Assembly (NCBI GenBank): GCA_017590115.1
Contig: JAGGNK010000002.1
Location: 15,991,264-16,055,263, forward strand
Reading direction: 5' to 3'
DNA: 64,000 bases
Source of the DNA: Montifringilla adamsi
Taxonomy: Eukaryota; Chordata; Aves; Passeriformes; Passeridae
Shown here: positions 50,264 through 63,700 of the stretch, in pieces
Layout of the letters: each line of letters opens with the position of its first letter
Position numbering within the stretch: the stretch's first letter is position 1
Notes under the pieces: model-generated
Told to the model about the DNA's origin: nothing
The model's database searches: none
Seen by the model: only the letters and a program-made list of their open reading frames with translations
Made by a program: the position numbers and the translations under genes

Positions 50264-52282
50264 CTTATAGGAAGCATGTGCAAGGAGAGTTTTTGGGCAA
50301 CAGACCATATAAAATACCTTGAAAAATTAACATTGAAATGAGTTATAGGCTGTAAGAAGTAACTCAATGTAACCACTACCAACATCAGTGTTAGTGTCAC
50401 AAGATGACATCCAGAATTAGATTTCCATCCCAAATATTTTTAAGGATTGAATATGCTCCAATTACACCTCCTTGGCCACAAAGAAAGGGACATGAAGAGT
50501 AGAAATAAGCATCAGGACATCATTTGTTAAACGAATCATCAGGACAAAGTTTCTGTTTTAATCCTTGTCATATTTCTCTCTCTTCCTCTGACTAAAATAT
50601 TAAATATCAACTTCTCCCTCATCCTACATATTATTTTGTGAGAAACAGCAATTACTCTTTCTGTAACAGTAAAAGAACTGGCAAAATATTCCTGGTACCA
50701 GCCAACATTTCAAGTGGAATTTTTCTCTGTTTGAGGGAGACATGTTATATGTGACATGCTACAGCTGGCAAGTGATAGGATTTTCAGATTTAAAATCTGT
50801 CCGTCTGTTCACTGCTTTAAGTATAACTCCTAGACAAAATTAATTATATGCCTTTGCCTTTCTATCGTAACTTTTCTCTCCCATTCCTAAGTAGTAGCCT
50901 CAAGACCATTCTCAGTGTAAAAATCCCAAATTGTGTGTTCAATTGCAAGTGCAACATAAACCTTAAAGGCAGCCATATAATTATTGCCATAAGCTCATCT
51001 TTATGTCAGCTTAGCATTTGCCAGGGAACAACTTAAGAGTTATTTTTAGGCATTTAAACAGGGACACATCTGGCATGGGGTGTTCATTAATGAAGTGTGT
51101 TAAAACTGGGAAGACATTGCTGATATCAACAGAGGAAAATGTTGAGAATCTGGAACATTTGGCCTGGTGTTTTTATGTGCTGCTTTGAGTGCTAAGTGTT
51201 AATAACAATGAATCAAAACCTGGCAGAAGGTTCCTTTTGTAGTACCAGCAGTAATGTAACAAACTTTTAAGGTGTCAACACAAATTTCTGGCTTCAAAAT
51301 AAGTAAATTCAAGCATTTACACATAATTCTGTACTGGAACCTCATGCATGAACTTTATTTGGTGCCATGTACTGTTACAGAGATGGTCTGGAAATAATTA
51401 ATTACTACACAATCAATTTTTAAACCTATTGGCTGTTTATACCAATCCTGATATGGTTTTGCAATAATAATTCTCTAAAATATTATTGTAGATAAAATAC
51501 AGCTTCAAGCAGCATCACTTGTTTTAAACTGGCTGTAGAAAATTTATGTACATAGTACTTTGGATCGCTCTAACTTGGAAGAAATCTTGATTGTAATATA
51601 CTTCCAGAGAAAGCTTTGAAGACACATAATCCAGCAGAATGTGCCCCAGACTGTGCTTTATATGTAAATTTGTCTTCCCCTTTTGCCCTTTATTTCTTAC
51701 TGCAGTAAAATCAAGTGTTTTATGTATGAGAACTCACACAGAAAAAAAATAAAATCAAAAGAAGTTCAATAAATATGCAACAATTCAGTGGCACAAAGGA
51801 TGCTGGATTTAGGGAAGATAAGAGAATGCTGAACAATTAGATATTGGGTAAGTAAAAGAGATTTTCTTGACTCTCTGCTTCTAATTTACTTCTTAATATT
51901 TTCTCTTTGATATTTCCCGTCTATCTTGAATAGCACAAGTAGGTGACCACAAAAAGCACTCTTCCCTCACTGTTCATAATTTGCCAGACTGAAATGAGAG
52001 TTTTCTCCACAACTTTCCATGATGTGCAGAGAGAAAATGTTGCATCAGAAGCTTAAGGCTTTTTGAGGCAGGGTGATGATGAAACATGGCAGTCCAATAA
52101 ATACAACTTTATCTCCTGCTGTGGTGAGACCTTCCCCATTTCCCACAATTTTATTTCCTAAATAACCCCCTGTGAAATCCCCTGACAGAAAGTGGATCAA
52201 ATGTAACATTGAGTATGTCCTAGAACTTATAAATTTCTGAAATTATTTAAACATCTGGACACTCAGCACCACCCAGGAAAAG

Positions 52283-52310
52283 AGAACATGACCATAAAGG
52301 GTCATGTTCT
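52283..52310. repeat. 11-bp perfect inverted repeat
   Basis: AGAACATGACC and GGTCATGTTCT around a 6-base loop. Confidence 0.9.
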
Positions 52311-53820
52311 AGAATTTTAGAGAAAAAGGGGAAGACAATGCCTAGATCAGCCCTGGCAGAGGGAAGGGTTACAGGTTGCAGGACTTTCCATCTCTGGGGA
52401 CATTTAAAAGCAAGTGAGATGCTCCTTTCAGTGCTTAACAGTTTGGCCCACAGCAGGGAGGTACCTATAAAGCCACAAGACCTATTTCAGGAATGCCAAG
52501 ATAAAGAAGTAAGGAAAACCTCATTTTGATGCACTTGAAGCAAAGTTCACTACCTACAGGAGATTGAATCCCCACTCATTTCACCTTAGATATATCCACT
52601 ACCCTCATCCACAGATCCAGTCTTTAATTCTACAAAAAGTCCTGATTTACTTTCTTCCAAAGCTAAAATGAGAGCAAACGTCTGCATGCTATGAGAAGGA
52701 AAAGTAAATACTGAATAAATGTTGAGAGGAAGAAGGTCTGAGACACCAGAACAGCAGATGTGATCTTTTTAATTTGCTGAGGTCCACCAGAGGATGTTCC
52801 TTGAAATTTCTTAGTAGCAGAAGGAAGTTATTTCAGGTCTCTGGAGGAAATTGCTTAATTCATTTTCATGACATTTAGTGTCATACTCCTGCTGAGAAAT
52901 ACACATTTCGTTGGAAGGAAATAATTCATTTAAAGCAAAGTGTAAAATGTAATTCTCAACTTCCAGAGTTTTGTACAGAGACAAATCCAAATCCTGGTAC
53001 TTCTCAGGCAAAATATATATAGATTTGTGTTTTGGCTAACAGCAACAGAGACATTGGCTGTGCCTGGTACTTCTGCATCCAGTCTTGGAGTTTTCCAACT
53101 GGAATTGAAACTGACTTGTGCTTGGCTGTAGTGTGGACAACATAATCTCAAGAAGGCCTGGAAAAGAGAAACAAGGCTTCATGCCAGCAGCAGGAGAGGT
53201 TCATATCCAGGGAAAGACTTCCCTAAGGAACAAAATCCAGAGTCTGCATTAGTAAAAGCATCAGGATCCGTTTAATCACGTGATCACCACTGGTCCTGGC
53301 ACAGAATGCAGGGCAGGGTGACAAAAAGTGACACGTCTCCGTTCCACCAACAGCAGGGCCAAGATACTTGAGATAAAATTTTGCAGCACACGCCAGAATA
53401 GAGTTTAAAACTGCCTTTCTTATCGAGTCTAAATTCCATTGCATCAGCACAAGAGCAGAAAAGCTAACCGCAGTAAGATGCATGAAGAAGAATTAATATT
53501 CTCTTTCTTTAGCAATCTGAGAGTCTTCTCCAGAGTAAAGACACCCATAAACAGTTTTCACCTGACATCTACTTTTGAAACTGCTGTGAACTCTTGAGTA
53601 CCTGGTCTTTTTGAAAAAAACTCCACCACTCTCTGAGCCCCCAAACAGCAAGGCAGCACTTTCTCAGGAATTAGTCAGATACTTAAAAGGTTTGAACATG
53701 GGTGAAAGCCGGAATGGAAGTTATGCTGCAGGGCAGTCCATAGCACTGTGAGAGCTTGTTAGGACAGTCTGCTGCAAAGGGTGTGTGCCTTGATGATAAA
53801 TAAACCTGTCTGGTGGTTAC

Positions 53821-53988
53821 CTGCCACTGACAGCAGAGGTTCAGCCCTGCTCTTCAGTCCTGGCTGGAGCTGACAATTGACTGACTCTGCAGTTAATTGG
53901 TTAAAGATGGCAAACTGCAAGGAGCTGTTGTCTGTGTCCCTAAGGGCTTTTGATCCCATGGCTTTATCACAGCAATTCCTCCTGCAGC
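53821..53988 (-). CDS. candidate exon, minus strand (168 nt)
   Basis: Acceptor GGAGGCCTATTTTGCAG and donor GGCAG|GTAACC on the minus strand. One frame is open for 55 codons, with two bases at the start and one at the end, including LQFAIFNQLTAESVNCQLQP and ending PLLSVA. The other frames are closed. The region is GC-richer than its surroundings, which makes open frames more likely by chance. Family not recognised. Confidence 0.25.
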
Positions 53989-55796
53989 CTGCAAAATAGG
54001 CCTCCAGTGTCTGCCACTGCAACTGATATTGCTGAGATCCAAGAAGTCCTGTTCAGACAGTGAAACAAAGACACTTTGCACTTTCAGACTCGGGATGAAT
54101 TTTCTGAGGATGTACAAAACCAGAGGGACAAAATCAGGTCTCAGGAAAATAAGCTGTAGAAACTCCCTGCAGCAGATCAAGTAAATTGAGACTGTTGCGA
54201 GTTCAAATGTTACTAATAGAATTGTTTATGTTTCTTCCCTACATTTTGAAAACAGTATAGTCAAAAATGAAAAAAAAAAAAAAAATAACAGACAGAGCTT
54301 TCCAACTCCATACCAAGATTTTTAGCAATTCACTTTCTGCCCATGGAGACAAAGCCAGTTGTAAACAGCTGGACGATAATCCAAAGACAGAAATCAAGAC
54401 TCATTTTATTACATTTCTTTCCCTCAAAATTTTGAAAGAATGTTTGTCTCAGTGTGATTCAGAGATGGACATTTCTCAGAAGTGATTTTTTCCCCCTAGG
54501 AAAGGGGTCTGCTTTTTCCAAGAAGCCCAGACCAAGGTTGTCTTCAGCAACCTTGTGTTTTCTTTCCCAAGCTTCCCCACACTGGCTGGAACTGCTTTTG
54601 TGTGGATAATCTTATAAAAACAATGATGGTAACAGTGTATATATAATTCAAACAATTAAGCCACTGCAATGAGGGCAGAATAATGTCTCTGTGTGTTAAA
54701 TCATATTTGCAGTTTGGGTACTGTCCTGCATAATATATCTGGATGGTGCAGTGTTTTGCCTGCCATAAATAGCAGCTTTTACTTTCTTTGCAATTCCACT
54801 ATATCAGCCCTGCACTAGGATAAACAACACACCATAAAAGAGCAGAAGGCACAGTTAAGATAGAATCATTATGCAAATAGGTTATGGCATGCTTTATATG
54901 AGAACAGCTTCCCTAAAGAGACCTAATGGGATGACTGACCTATAAAGCATTTAATTTGTTGTTAGCATTTCATTTAATTGTCTTTCAGTTCCTCTAGGAA
55001 TAAAACTTTTAATTGTAAAAACTTCCAAATGACATAATGGTTGATTTCTCTTTCTGTAACTAACAGGTTCCTCTCATAGTAAAAATAGCTTGCTGTGATT
55101 TCCAACTGTAATTTTTACATTCTGGTATGATTCTGGTGCAAAAGTTTGGCTGTTAAACTTCAGCTGACAAAACCCTATTAGAAGAATGTTATTCTAGAAA
55201 TGTTAATGAGAGGCATCTTGAAGAAAGACTATATATCTTGATATACAGGTACACAACAGATGATCAATTTTTCTCACTTTTGACCTTTGAGAGGTAGACT
55301 CAGGATCCATAGTCCTAACAGGATTGATTATTGTGTGAAGGTTACATACAATAGGGGGTAAATAGACTATATCAATAAATCTTCATTTTCTTTGGCCAAC
55401 TGCTAAAGGAGATTTAAAACCCTCACCAAAAAAAAAAAAAATACAATGGCATGTAGTATTAATTATCAAGTGTAAGTAAAGGGACTTTAAAAATACCATA
55501 TTCTGAGATGTATTGCTTTTTTTTCAATTAGAGCCTTCAGGTGGGTTTACAATGATAAATTGGATTTTTTTTCATAGAGAAGAAAATGTTACGTCTCAAA
55601 GGCAGGCCTGGAGGTACGTTGTAGGATATGAGAAAGCAAGATGTCATTGCTGCTGGGAATTTGGTTTTAGTTTGGGATTTTTTGGAATGATGAACATGAC
55701 CAGAAATACACCCTGTCAGGCAGGGCCGTTCACAGCACCTTGGCTTATGTCAGCAAGAGAAAAGCCCCAAAGATCAGGGAATGTGATCATTCCAAC

Positions 55797-56290
55797 CCAT
55801 TTGACACTTGCCAGGCCACACCTGGAATAATGAAGCTCTGATGCCCCAGTTTCAGGGAGACAATAAACCATGGAAAAGGTGCAGCAGAGACACACCAAGA
55901 TAATCAGACTTTAGGAGAGCTTGGCAGGTGAAAGGAACATGAAGGAATTTTTGTTCATCCAAGAGCAGAGAAGGTTCAGGGAAAAACCAATCCCAAACTC
56001 CCAGTGCCTAAGATGGAACTCCAGAAGTGACGGAGGACAAGAGGAAATGGACTTCAGCTGCTTCAGGGGAAATATTGGTCTGGAATAAGAAACCAGTTCA
56101 TTGCAAGTACCAACAACAATCCTGCAATAAGTTACAGAGAAGTGGTGGAGTGTTCCTTGCTGGAAATATTCCTGCTCAGCCTGACAGGGATAACCTTTCA
56201 ACAGAAGGTTGGACCAGATGGGCTCCAGAGATGCCTCCCAACCTACATTTTCCTCTCATTCTAAAAATGCCTGGTGCTCTGCTATGACAT
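55797..56290 (+). mobile_element. old CR1 LINE 3' fragment, plus strand
   Basis: About 490 bp in CR1 order: TTGCCAGGCCACACCTGGAA, a CAGAGACACACCAAGATAAT stretch, the AGAGCAGAGAAGGTTCAGGG block, a region around GGTGGAGTGTTCCTTGCTGG and a final AAGGTTGGACCAGATGGGCT plus CCCAACCTACATTTTCC end. It is highly diverged, with indels. It is the longest CR1 remnant here apart from the expanded one at 17906-18540. Confidence 0.75.
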
Positions 56291-59200
56291 TTCTTCCTAC
56301 CCAGCCTTTTATAAAACACAAATTCTTGTCTGAAATTATACTCAATTTCACAATCTTGTATCATGCCGTTAATATGATTATTAAAAGAAATCACCTTTTT
56401 CCAAATTGAACAAATGAAAACTCTTCAGCCCTCAGTCAAACATTTTATAGCTAATTCTACTGATTAAGATATGACAAAGACAAGAAGTGCTAATGAGGTG
56501 TGGATTTTGATGGATATATTTTAGATGAATGGATATATTTTAATTATTGCTTGAGAGAATATTAAATCTAAACAGAAACATAAAGAGAAACATATTTTAA
56601 AAGGTCAAAGCAAAAGATTCCAATTCTAACCTCAAGCAAGAAAAAAACCCCAGTGGTATTTTTATGAAGGTTTTCCCTAATTCTAAACTAATGATATAAA
56701 ATTGGATAGAAATACACACAGTCTTTTAAAAATTTTTAAAAAGGAAGCTTTTTAGTATTCTGTTGGCATTCTTTTCCAGGAAGCTGTGGAACTCATGCAT
56801 TTTCATTTAGATGCTTCCATCTTAACCTTTCCTCTTGTCATTGCACCCTTTAGCAAAAGTGTTGAATGTATATTATTTTAGCCATTAATTTCCCATTTCT
56901 AGTGCTTCTATAGCTCAAAATGACTCACTGTAGCCAATTCTTAAATATTTTGTGTAGCATAATACCATGCTCAACAAGCAATTCACTCAACCCGCTCTTT
57001 TCTACTTATGTGAAAAATTTTGGTACAAAGCAAAAGAAAAGAAAGCCAAACAGCACCTTTTTTAAACCTACAAACCTTACCCCCATTTTGGAATTAAAAC
57101 ACATTTCTGAAAACAAGGCTAAAAGACACATATTGCTTTTTATAATCCAATTGAAAAGACTAACTTAAGGGAGAGAAACTAACTTAAATGAAAAGGAGGA
57201 GACACTGAACTGATGATGCTGAGAATAAATTTGGAGTTCCCAGCAATGGGTGAAAAGAAAAGTAAAATTTCTTAGAGATGGTACCAAAACCACTAACAGG
57301 TCTCAAAATATACCAGATGCAAGTTTTTGTCACACTTTTGGACTTCAAGTGCTGGGACAGTGACAGTTGTTTTTATTTTGTTAGAAACTAAAATAGAAAG
57401 CAGAGTGAAAGACGACAACAGGTAACATTTGTAACATGGCTGAAGAGTGAAAAATAGAAATGCATAATTTCTTTTTTTTTATATAGGACGTTCAGAATTT
57501 AATAATGGAGATAATTTTATATAAATTGTTGTTTCTCTACAATTTTACAATGAGTGGTTTTTAGGGGTGTTAATATTTGATTAAAAACCTCTGAAATTGC
57601 ACTTGTGGCCCTGTGAATACAGAGGTTTCTGAGGCAGTGAAGGGTAACCTTTGCTGATGTGATGTCAATCATCACATAAAAATATATTTCTCTTTCCTAC
57701 ATTCACAGAAAGAGAAAAGTTTGGCTGATTAAGCAAATAATGAAGAAGAAGAAGTATTTACAAAAACTAGTTGTATCCAGTTGGAATGCACTGAATCAAT
57801 GCCATCCACACACAGATATAATGATAACAAAAATAACTTCCTCCTGGAGCTGTTTCTGTTATAAAACCTTATGCAATTCACTGTGGAATGAGTGGAAAAT
57901 CACATTTGTTTAACTTCTCTAATTCAGAAGTTTTTCTTCAGAATAAAACCACGCTCAGCTCTGCACAGATTAATGCTCCTACACTGATTTACATTCCAGT
58001 CCCTCAGTGAAGCATCTGTTACGTTTCTCCATATCATATGTGTGTTAGGCAGAGAGCCTCAGGGCTTTTAACTATAACAAATCCAAAGTTGATTTTCCAA
58101 GCCTCTTGCTACTGAGGCAGTTTTCCATTTCACAACAACTTCCTCTTAGATTTATGTCCTTTAAAATGTATTTGCCCTCCACTAATCAAGGATGTTTGGA
58201 AATCTCTCTGATTGCTTTCCCCATGATCATCATCTCCACTGTCCCCTCAGATAACCCTGTTTAGTTCAGCTGGCTCAGACATCCATAATGTTGCAGGAAG
58301 AAATACGGCCCAGTTTTGCCACAAAAAGTCTGCACACTCCTAATTCTACTTTCACAGCTTTAAACAAGTGGTATTTTTTGAGTTAGCATCACTTCTGTTC
58401 AAGCAACGGACAGAGAGATTGAGAACAAAGCCTCCTTCCAGGTCACTGCTTGAATTATTTCCATAGCTGGATATTTTTGTCTGTGTATTATTTGTCAGAA
58501 GTTAATCAGAATGAATATTTTATAGCACAAAAGGTCCTTGCACTGTGTATGACAGCAAAGGGTGTCAAAACTACATGGCATTTGTTTCTATATGTGAGGA
58601 AAGAGATCTCTAGTGTAGGAACTGTAAAAGCTCCTTCACCAAGGCACCTCTCTTAGGAGCTGATTTAAGATAGGGCAATGAACTCATGAGGAACTCCAGG
58701 TTGTATAAAATCAACCCCCAGCTACAAATGTGAGACACTGTTCTTTGAGATATGCACTCCAAGATCAAAGCACAATTTTCCTGTGAAAAGAACAAAAAAG
58801 ACACTAATTGGTAAATCTCACCCACTGTTCCTAACCTAGAAATTGATCGCTCAATATTAGAATAAACAGTATGTAAAAACCCCCAAAATTATATCATGTT
58901 TGATTTTCCAATAAATTTCAGGGTTTTTTTCTTATTACATTTTCTTGGTTTCTTATGTTCTTACAAATATTCAGTCACGGCTAACTGTTTCATAAATACA
59001 TATGGGAACTAACACTGCAAAGTAACTAATATATACAGTGAAATAACACTACAGTCAACACACAGGCAGGTCATGCTTCACCATACAATATTTGGTTTAG
59101 AATTTCACCTCTTGAAAGTTTATACATAAACTGCAATCAAGCATCATTCCTTCCGTTGGATGATTTTTTACATTTTCCTCTGAGCATTGCTCTCATAAAC

Positions 59201-59402
59201 AGCTTGGAAACCTGCCAGGCACCCACGGTATTTTCTGTGTAAGTACAGATGCAATGTTTCAGTCATGATCCAGAAACTTATTGAAAAATAAGAATTTATA
59301 AAGGGAAAGGATTGCAGCATCAGTCCTGCAGGTTTTACTTGAATTTACAGGCTCCAGCAGATGTTTAGGCTGCAACCTTTCAGAGACGTGTGGTTTGTCT
59401 CT
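56291..59402. other. AT-rich sequence with one exon-like segment
   Basis: No repeat family recognised. It contains the minus-strand candidate at 58640-58780; otherwise nothing supported. Confidence 0.4.
58640..58780 (-). CDS. candidate exon, minus strand (141 nt)
   Basis: Behind a very strong minus-strand acceptor (GTCTTTTTTGTTCTTTTCACAG) lies a 47-codon open stretch, phase 0, beginning ENCALILECISQRTVSHICS. The donor used here (CCTTG|GTGAAG) is weak, and an alternative (AGAG|GTGCCT) lies 10 bp earlier. The frame runs on to a TAG at 58612-58614. The other two frames are closed. Not recognised. Confidence 0.22.
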
Positions 59403-59674
59403 CATGAGTTCTTTCATGAATTATTCTGTGATCAGGCAAAGACTTCTTGAGACAGGAATATGAGAAGAGCTATCACAATCACAGAAATCTACAAATCTGC
59501 AAAACACTCATTAAGAAGTGCTGTCATTATTACAAAAAACTCTTTTTCTTCTCACTTCTGATTATTGCATTTCGAAAGCAAGGGACAGACATTCTCAACA
59601 GGCTGAGTATTCCACTTGCAGGAGGATACAGACACTTTGTGAAAAGATGTCTGTGAGTTATTTAAATCATGCAG

Positions 59675-59790
59675 GGGATGGAGGGATGGATGGAAGGAGG
59701 GATGGAGGGATGGATGGAAGGAGGGATGGATGGATGGATGGATGGATGGATGGATGGATGGATGGATGGATGGATGGATGGATGGATGGA
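59675..59790. repeat. (GGAT)n microsatellite, copy 1
   Basis: 116 bp: GGAT units mixed with GGAG and AAGG variants at the left end, then a pure GGAT run. Confidence 0.97.
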
Positions 59791-60356
59791 GATTGCATTA
59801 CTGGCAAACAAAATTTAGATTTATATCGTCAGCATAACACAACAAAAAAGTTAAATGAGTTGGTAGAAATTTATGTTTAATTTTGCTGGCATGGTATTGT
59901 GCAAAATTAAGATGAAAAGTCAGTCTTTAGAATGAATATTGTTAGAATCTGCTTATCATGGCTTAAAGTCTGAGGTTAAATTTCTGTGATTCTACAGAAA
60001 ATTCATCTGATTCTGAGCTGCAGCCAATATGCATAACACTATTAAGGGCCCATAAAATGAATCACAAAATTTATTTTCTTTATTCATGAGTTCTTTCATG
60101 AATTATTCTGTGATCAGGCAAAGACTTCTTGAGACAGGAATATGAGAAGAGCTATCACAATCACAGAAATCTACAAATCTGCAAAACACTCATTAAGAAG
60201 TGCTGTCATTATTACAAAAAACTCTTTTTCTTCTCACTTCTGATTATTGCATTTCGAAAGCAAGGGACAGACATTCTCAACAGGCTGAGTATTCCACTTG
60301 CAGGAGGATACAGACACTTTGTGAAAAGATGTCTGTGAGTTATTTAAATCATGCAG

Positions 60357-60424
60357 GGGATGGAGGGATGGAGGGATGGAGGGATGGATGGATGGATGGA
60401 TGGATGGATGGATGGATGGATGGA
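60357..60424. repeat. (GGAT)n microsatellite, copy 2
   Basis: 68 bp; the same locus as 59675-59790 in the second duplicate, with fewer and simpler variant units. Confidence 0.97.
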
Positions 60425-60718
60425 GATTGCATTACTGGCAAACAAAATTTAGATTTATATCGTCAGCATAACACAACAAAAAAGTTAAATGAGTTGGTAG
60501 AAATTTATGTTTAATTTTGCTGGCATGGTATTGTGCAAAATTAAGATGAAAAGTCAGTCTTTAGAATGAATATTGTTAGAATCTGCTTATCATGGCTTAA
60601 AGTCTGAGGTTAAATTTCTGTGATTCTACAGAAAATTCATCTGATTCTGAGCTGCAGCCAATATGCATAACACTATTAAGGGCCCATAAAATGAATCACA
60701 AAATTTATTTTCTTTATT

Positions 60719-63700
60719 AAAAGAATGTAAAATGAAAAGTTAACTTTCAGCCTTTTTCCTATTAACTCAATGTACGGAAGAACAATCAAAAAGCATATAA
60801 GAACAAGAACTTCCTTGCCATATTTTGCTGGCAAGAAAGGAAAAATAATAGTAAGAGGTAAAATGCTAAAATACAAATACTGTTTTAATAGTCTGAAGAT
60901 GAAAGATTTAATATATTTCCCTCTTTCTGCAAGTGTGTTTTAGCACGTAGAAGAGAGTAACAAATTTTTTATAAGTCAGGCTGAAACTTCATACCCTAGG
61001 AATGCAGTTAATGATAGAAATTAATAAGCTGAAGTAGAAACCAAAAATTTTGAAATCTGGTCACGTTTGAGCTGCAAGAGAATTTGCAAGAATAAACTTT
61101 GGGCTCCTTTTTGAAGTATTAGAATACAGATAAAGATCCATATTCTAAACACAAATTCAGAGTAAAGGTTTTTAAATTGTGGCCCCTGAAGTGTCCTCTG
61201 CAGAAGGTGAGCTGTGACCGTCCTTGTGTGGTTTAATCAGTCACCAACCAGCTGGAGACACAGCAGGATGGACAATGTACAAATCCAGAAATTGGATCTT
61301 ATTCTTAATACCACAGGATTTAACATGGCCAAGCTACACAGAAAAGCTGAATGGCACTTGATGGCTACAAAGAACACAAGGAAGAGCATCAAAAGTTGAA
61401 GGAAACTTTTAAGTGTGACCTCCAGTGCCCTTCTGTGTGCTTGGATGTGCCCATCACTTATATGCCACTACCTAAAAATGTAAAAGCTATATTGGGATGA
61501 GGCTAGAAGGGTGAAATATTAGCTGAAAAAATGACAATGTTCTTTGTTGGTGATTTATTCTAGCTTCAGTTAATGTGTTTTCTTAAGCTTTTGGATAGTG
61601 TCATCTTCATTCTCAATTGTTAAGTTTCAGACATGCAGCTATATTATTAAAAATTCCTTTTGATAGAATTAGACTATCATTACCAGGTAATGAGAAGAAC
61701 ATTACTGACTTTGTGAGGAATTATGTCTTCCAGGATTTTCATCTAAATTAAACTTTGGTCTGACTTAAAAGAATAAATTGTCTCTGAAGTCTCACCGTTT
61801 CCTTGGTGATATTTTTTATTCTTGTGTCATAATGCGAGCAGAAGAAACATTTGAAACTTTGGTTAGATTACTTTCCAATACTGCAAAAATGGGAAGATCA
61901 CACAAAAATTGAATGATGCCAAATGAATGGAGTAGAGAATATGCAATTATGGTTAAAGTAAGATTAAATAAGTAAAGGTTAACTGCAAGCATGACATGAT
62001 GGAGCAGGTGGAAAAGGAAAGGAAAAATTTCCCTGTGCTTCTTTTCATAACTCATACATGCGAGTTCTCCAAGTCATAGATATTTTATAAAAATCATATC
62101 TATCAGCTTGCACAGAGAACTAAATGACTGTGCTTTAAATGACAGAAACTACTAATAAACACGTGTGGAAGAAAGGCAGAATTTTTTTTTCATACTCTAT
62201 ACAATATTTTTAAATCTATGTATATATAGACACATGGGTAGAAGGGTAAGTGGAAATATCGTAGAATAAGTTTGGGAGTCCAACAGAGATATGTAATAAT
62301 TCCTTTTTTTTTTTTTTTATTTCAAGTACTTTCTTTGAACTTCTACAGTTATCTGGCATTTGCAATAAATAAAACAACTACAGTCACTACCTTGTAGAAA
62401 ATCCATACACCAAAAGATTTCATGAAGAGAATAAACTATTCCACAGTAAGAAATGCAATCCAAAGAACTTCTTCACATACTCAGTTCTAAAGGGGATTGA
62501 ACTTGTACGAAAATCTAATAATTTTTCAGAGCAAAGAATGAAATCAGGAAGTGTCCAGAATACATTTAATTACGTTAAAAAAAAAATATGCTGTGAGTAG
62601 AGAGTTTTCCAAACCAGTTAATCTGAAAAAATATCGATATCTTTAAAGACAGGCCTCATTTAAATATTTATACTGACTAATATCAACAGCATCAGCATTT
62701 CCTTGAGGAGAACCTCGTGGGTTTACCTTAGAGAACGCTCACCACACGTGGCAATGCTCATCACACCCTTGTTCCTTTGTAACTTGAGAGATTCCCAGAA
62801 GCAGCACTGATGAAAACAGGGATTTATTGCTGCTTTTCCAGGACAGTTTGTCAGCTTGGTGTCACCCATTCGTAGCTGCTCAGAGCCAGGCAGCTCTTTA
62901 AGGATCCCTGTGTAGAACCACTCTTCCCAGGGCAGGTGATTCTCCTTCCCATGGACGTTATTTTACGATGATGTGCTACAATCTCAGTCAGAAAAGGTCA
63001 GAGCTGGCGCTGGGAGAACAGAGATTTATTATTCACAGGGAGATTGCACTGCAGCCCATAAAGCACTCAGTGCTACCATTAAGACAAAAGCCACAGTCAG
63101 AACAGCAGCAGTGCCACAGTCCTGGGGTGTTTGACTCCTGCCCCAGCAGGAAGAGGGAGAATAAACCCATTTTTTAAAACTACAGTTCTAGACCTTCTCA
63201 TTCTCTCCTAATTAAAGCAATAAATAATCATTTGATTAATAATGGCTAAAGCCACTGCCCAACCTTGATTTTTTTCCCCCATAGACCAATATTCTTTCAA
63301 ATACTAATGAAATGTTAATTAAAGGTTTTTTGTTAGACTAGGACAGAAAGACTGAAAAGTAACCAAATATATGCAATTATTATTCTGCAAACATGAGCCA
63401 GGATATCCTACATTTTAAATTTTATGTGTTAAGAAATCTGAGAAGACAGATAATCCTTAGTAAATCAACCTTTTACAGAAGAAGAGCTCAATCAATATTC
63501 TAACAAAAATATTCACATGGCTGGAAACATTTGCCCTAAATTTGGAGGCCCTGGGCTGTTGGCTTGTGTGAGGACTCAAGGTAATTTTCTAGATGAAACA
63601 TTAATTCCTTTCAGAGGAATTTTTACTTCATGAGTTGAAATGACAAAAATAATCCCCACGTCGTTGTTGGGATCTGTGCCTGATTTGTCCACAGCTGAAT

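Larger units (their letters stand above)
49794..55796. other. mostly unique sequence with scattered exon-like segments
   Basis: Contains the GTTT array at 50060-50088, A-runs at 54268-54284 and 55424-55441, an 11-bp inverted repeat at 52283-52310 and minus-strand exon candidates at 50209-50263 and 53821-53988. A block at about 54760-55020 looks like a possible conserved non-coding element. Confidence 0.4.
59403..60718. repeat. tandem direct duplication, 682 + 634 bp
   Basis: Copy 1 (59403-60084) and copy 2 (60085-60718) start at CATGAGTTCTTTCATGAATT and end at AAATTTATTTTCTTTATT. By eye I find no difference outside the GGAT microsatellite, which is 48 bp shorter in copy 2. Frames of 69 and 104-120 codons in both copies are identical up to the microsatellite for this reason and show no sign of being a gene. 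Confidence 0.97.

Noticed and set aside
59518..60514. Duplicated 120- and 104-codon frames
   Set aside because: Identical because the DNA is duplicated; the second half reads through the GGAT microsatellite, and there is no promoter or splice support.
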